Below are positions 62,281 through 62,737 of a stretch of DNA of 62,737 bases, one piece after another. The notes below the pieces were generated by a model. That model was given only the letters and a program-made list of their open reading frames with translations, was not told the DNA's origin and ran no database searches. A program made the translations under genes and the position numbers. The first letter of the stretch is position 1. Each line of letters opens with the position of its first letter. Location of the stretch: the NCBI GenBank assembly GCA_021813905.1, contig JAKAJH010000001.1, forward strand, positions 1 through 62,737, given 5' to 3'. Origin of the DNA: Bacteroidota bacterium. Its GTDB lineage: Bacteria > Bacteroidota > Ignavibacteria > UBA10030.

Positions 62281-62737
62281 ATGGCTGATTTTCAGGGCGT
62301 CGACTACTTCAACCTCGATGGACTGCTCTCCGAGGATGAGCGGATGGTGCGGGAAACCGTCCGGAATTTTGTCGATGCCGAAGTTTTGCCGATCATCGAA
62401 CGCCACTACCAGGCCGGCACCTTCCCCGTGACCCTTCTGCCGAAGATGGCCGAACTCGGTCTCTTCGGCGCCACATTCCCCGCCAAGTACGGATGCGCCG
62501 AGATGAACAATGTCGCCTACGGGCTCGTGATGCAGGAGCTCGAGCGGGGCGACAGCGGCCTCCGGAGCTTTACGTCCGTCCAAAGCGGGCTGGTCATGTA
62601 TCCCATCTTTACGTTCGGATCGGAAGAGCAAAAGGACCGGTGGCTTCCCCGGCTTGCGGATGGCTCGGCCATCGGCTGCTTCGGACTGACGGAACCGGAC
62701 TTCGGCTCGAACCCCGGCGGCATGATCACGCGGGCGG
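62281..62737 (+). CDS. Acyl-CoA dehydrogenase, glutaryl-CoA dehydrogenase-like, N-terminal part
   Basis: Only the first 152 codons are present; the gene runs off the window. The helical N-terminal domain reads LLSEDERMVRETVRNFVDAEVLPIIE, then AELGLFGATFPAKYGCAEMNNVAYGLVMQELERGDSGLRSF, and the FAD-contacting CFGLTEPDFGSNPGGM begins near residue 138. The G-L-T-E-P-x-x-G-S pattern and the R-S segment are closest to glutaryl-CoA dehydrogenases, which use FAD to oxidise and decarboxylate glutaryl-CoA; the catalytic glutamate lies beyond the window, so substrate is not certain. Confidence 0.9.
   Translation, partial: MADFQGVDYFNLDGLLSEDERMVRETVRNFVDAEVLPIIERHYQAGTFPVTLLPKMAELGLFGATFPAKYGCAEMNNVAYGLVMQELERGDSGLRSFTSVQSGLVMYPIFTFGSEEQKDRWLPRLADGSAIGCFGLTEPDFGSNPGGMITRA

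Overview
The window reads as one continuous piece of bacterial chromosome, densely coded and about 60% GC by eye. I see no insertion sequence, prophage, CRISPR array or tRNA. The organism is most likely from the FCB group, near Ignavibacteriota/Bacteroidota. The main clue is a secreted beta-propeller-like protein (45806-47221) ending in a NYPNPFNPST-type sorting domain, typical of type IX secretion cargo in those lineages. A NADH dehydrogenase operon without nuoE, nuoF and nuoG fits the same placement. This is inference; no phylogeny was run.

Layout. 1-4185 (minus) is a heme operon, hemX-like/hemA/hemC/hemD/hemE, with hemE cut by the window edge. 4312-18443 is mixed: mntP, an unusual CBM20-like/7TM/PP2C phosphatase, uppP, a TauE-family permease, mgsA, an amino acid permease, an M20 dipeptidase, a cNMP-binding/DUF1003 protein and a cobalamin adenosyltransferase. 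18595-29580 is the nuoABCD-HIJKLMN operon with a recognisable promoter and terminator. 29698-32870 (minus) holds coaX, birA and an M28 peptidase. 33080-39636 is a proteostasis block: a sigma-54-type promoter, three hsp20 genes, dnaK and clpB. 39707-45446 holds rsmB, a TPR lipoprotein, a DUF58 protein and uvrA. 45806-49932 holds secreted and membrane proteins. 49965-59149 is a nucleic-acid maintenance block: mpg, rluA, ruvB/A/C, yebC, recJ, the RNase P RNA, an RNase HI, a zinc-ribbon coiled-coil protein and Nif3. 59344-61980 is a signalling island with a receiver-DHp protein, a lone receiver and an NtrC-type activator. The window ends inside an acyl-CoA dehydrogenase gene.

Three things deserve attention. 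First, imperfect tandem heptanucleotide (7-nt period) tracts recur in the spacers at 208-242, 5408-5574, 21326-21424, 33562-33596 and 50518-50552, with weaker cases elsewhere. Some abut or run into start codons, two form two-armed inverted elements, and one sits exactly where nuoEFG would be. Second, two proteins carry a histidine-kinase H-box and dimerisation domain (H-x-x-N-N-P-L-A) but end before any ATPase domain, and one is fused to a receiver. Third, the sigma-54 activator here has GSFTSA in place of GAFTGA, while a well-formed -24/-12 promoter precedes the hsp20 operon.
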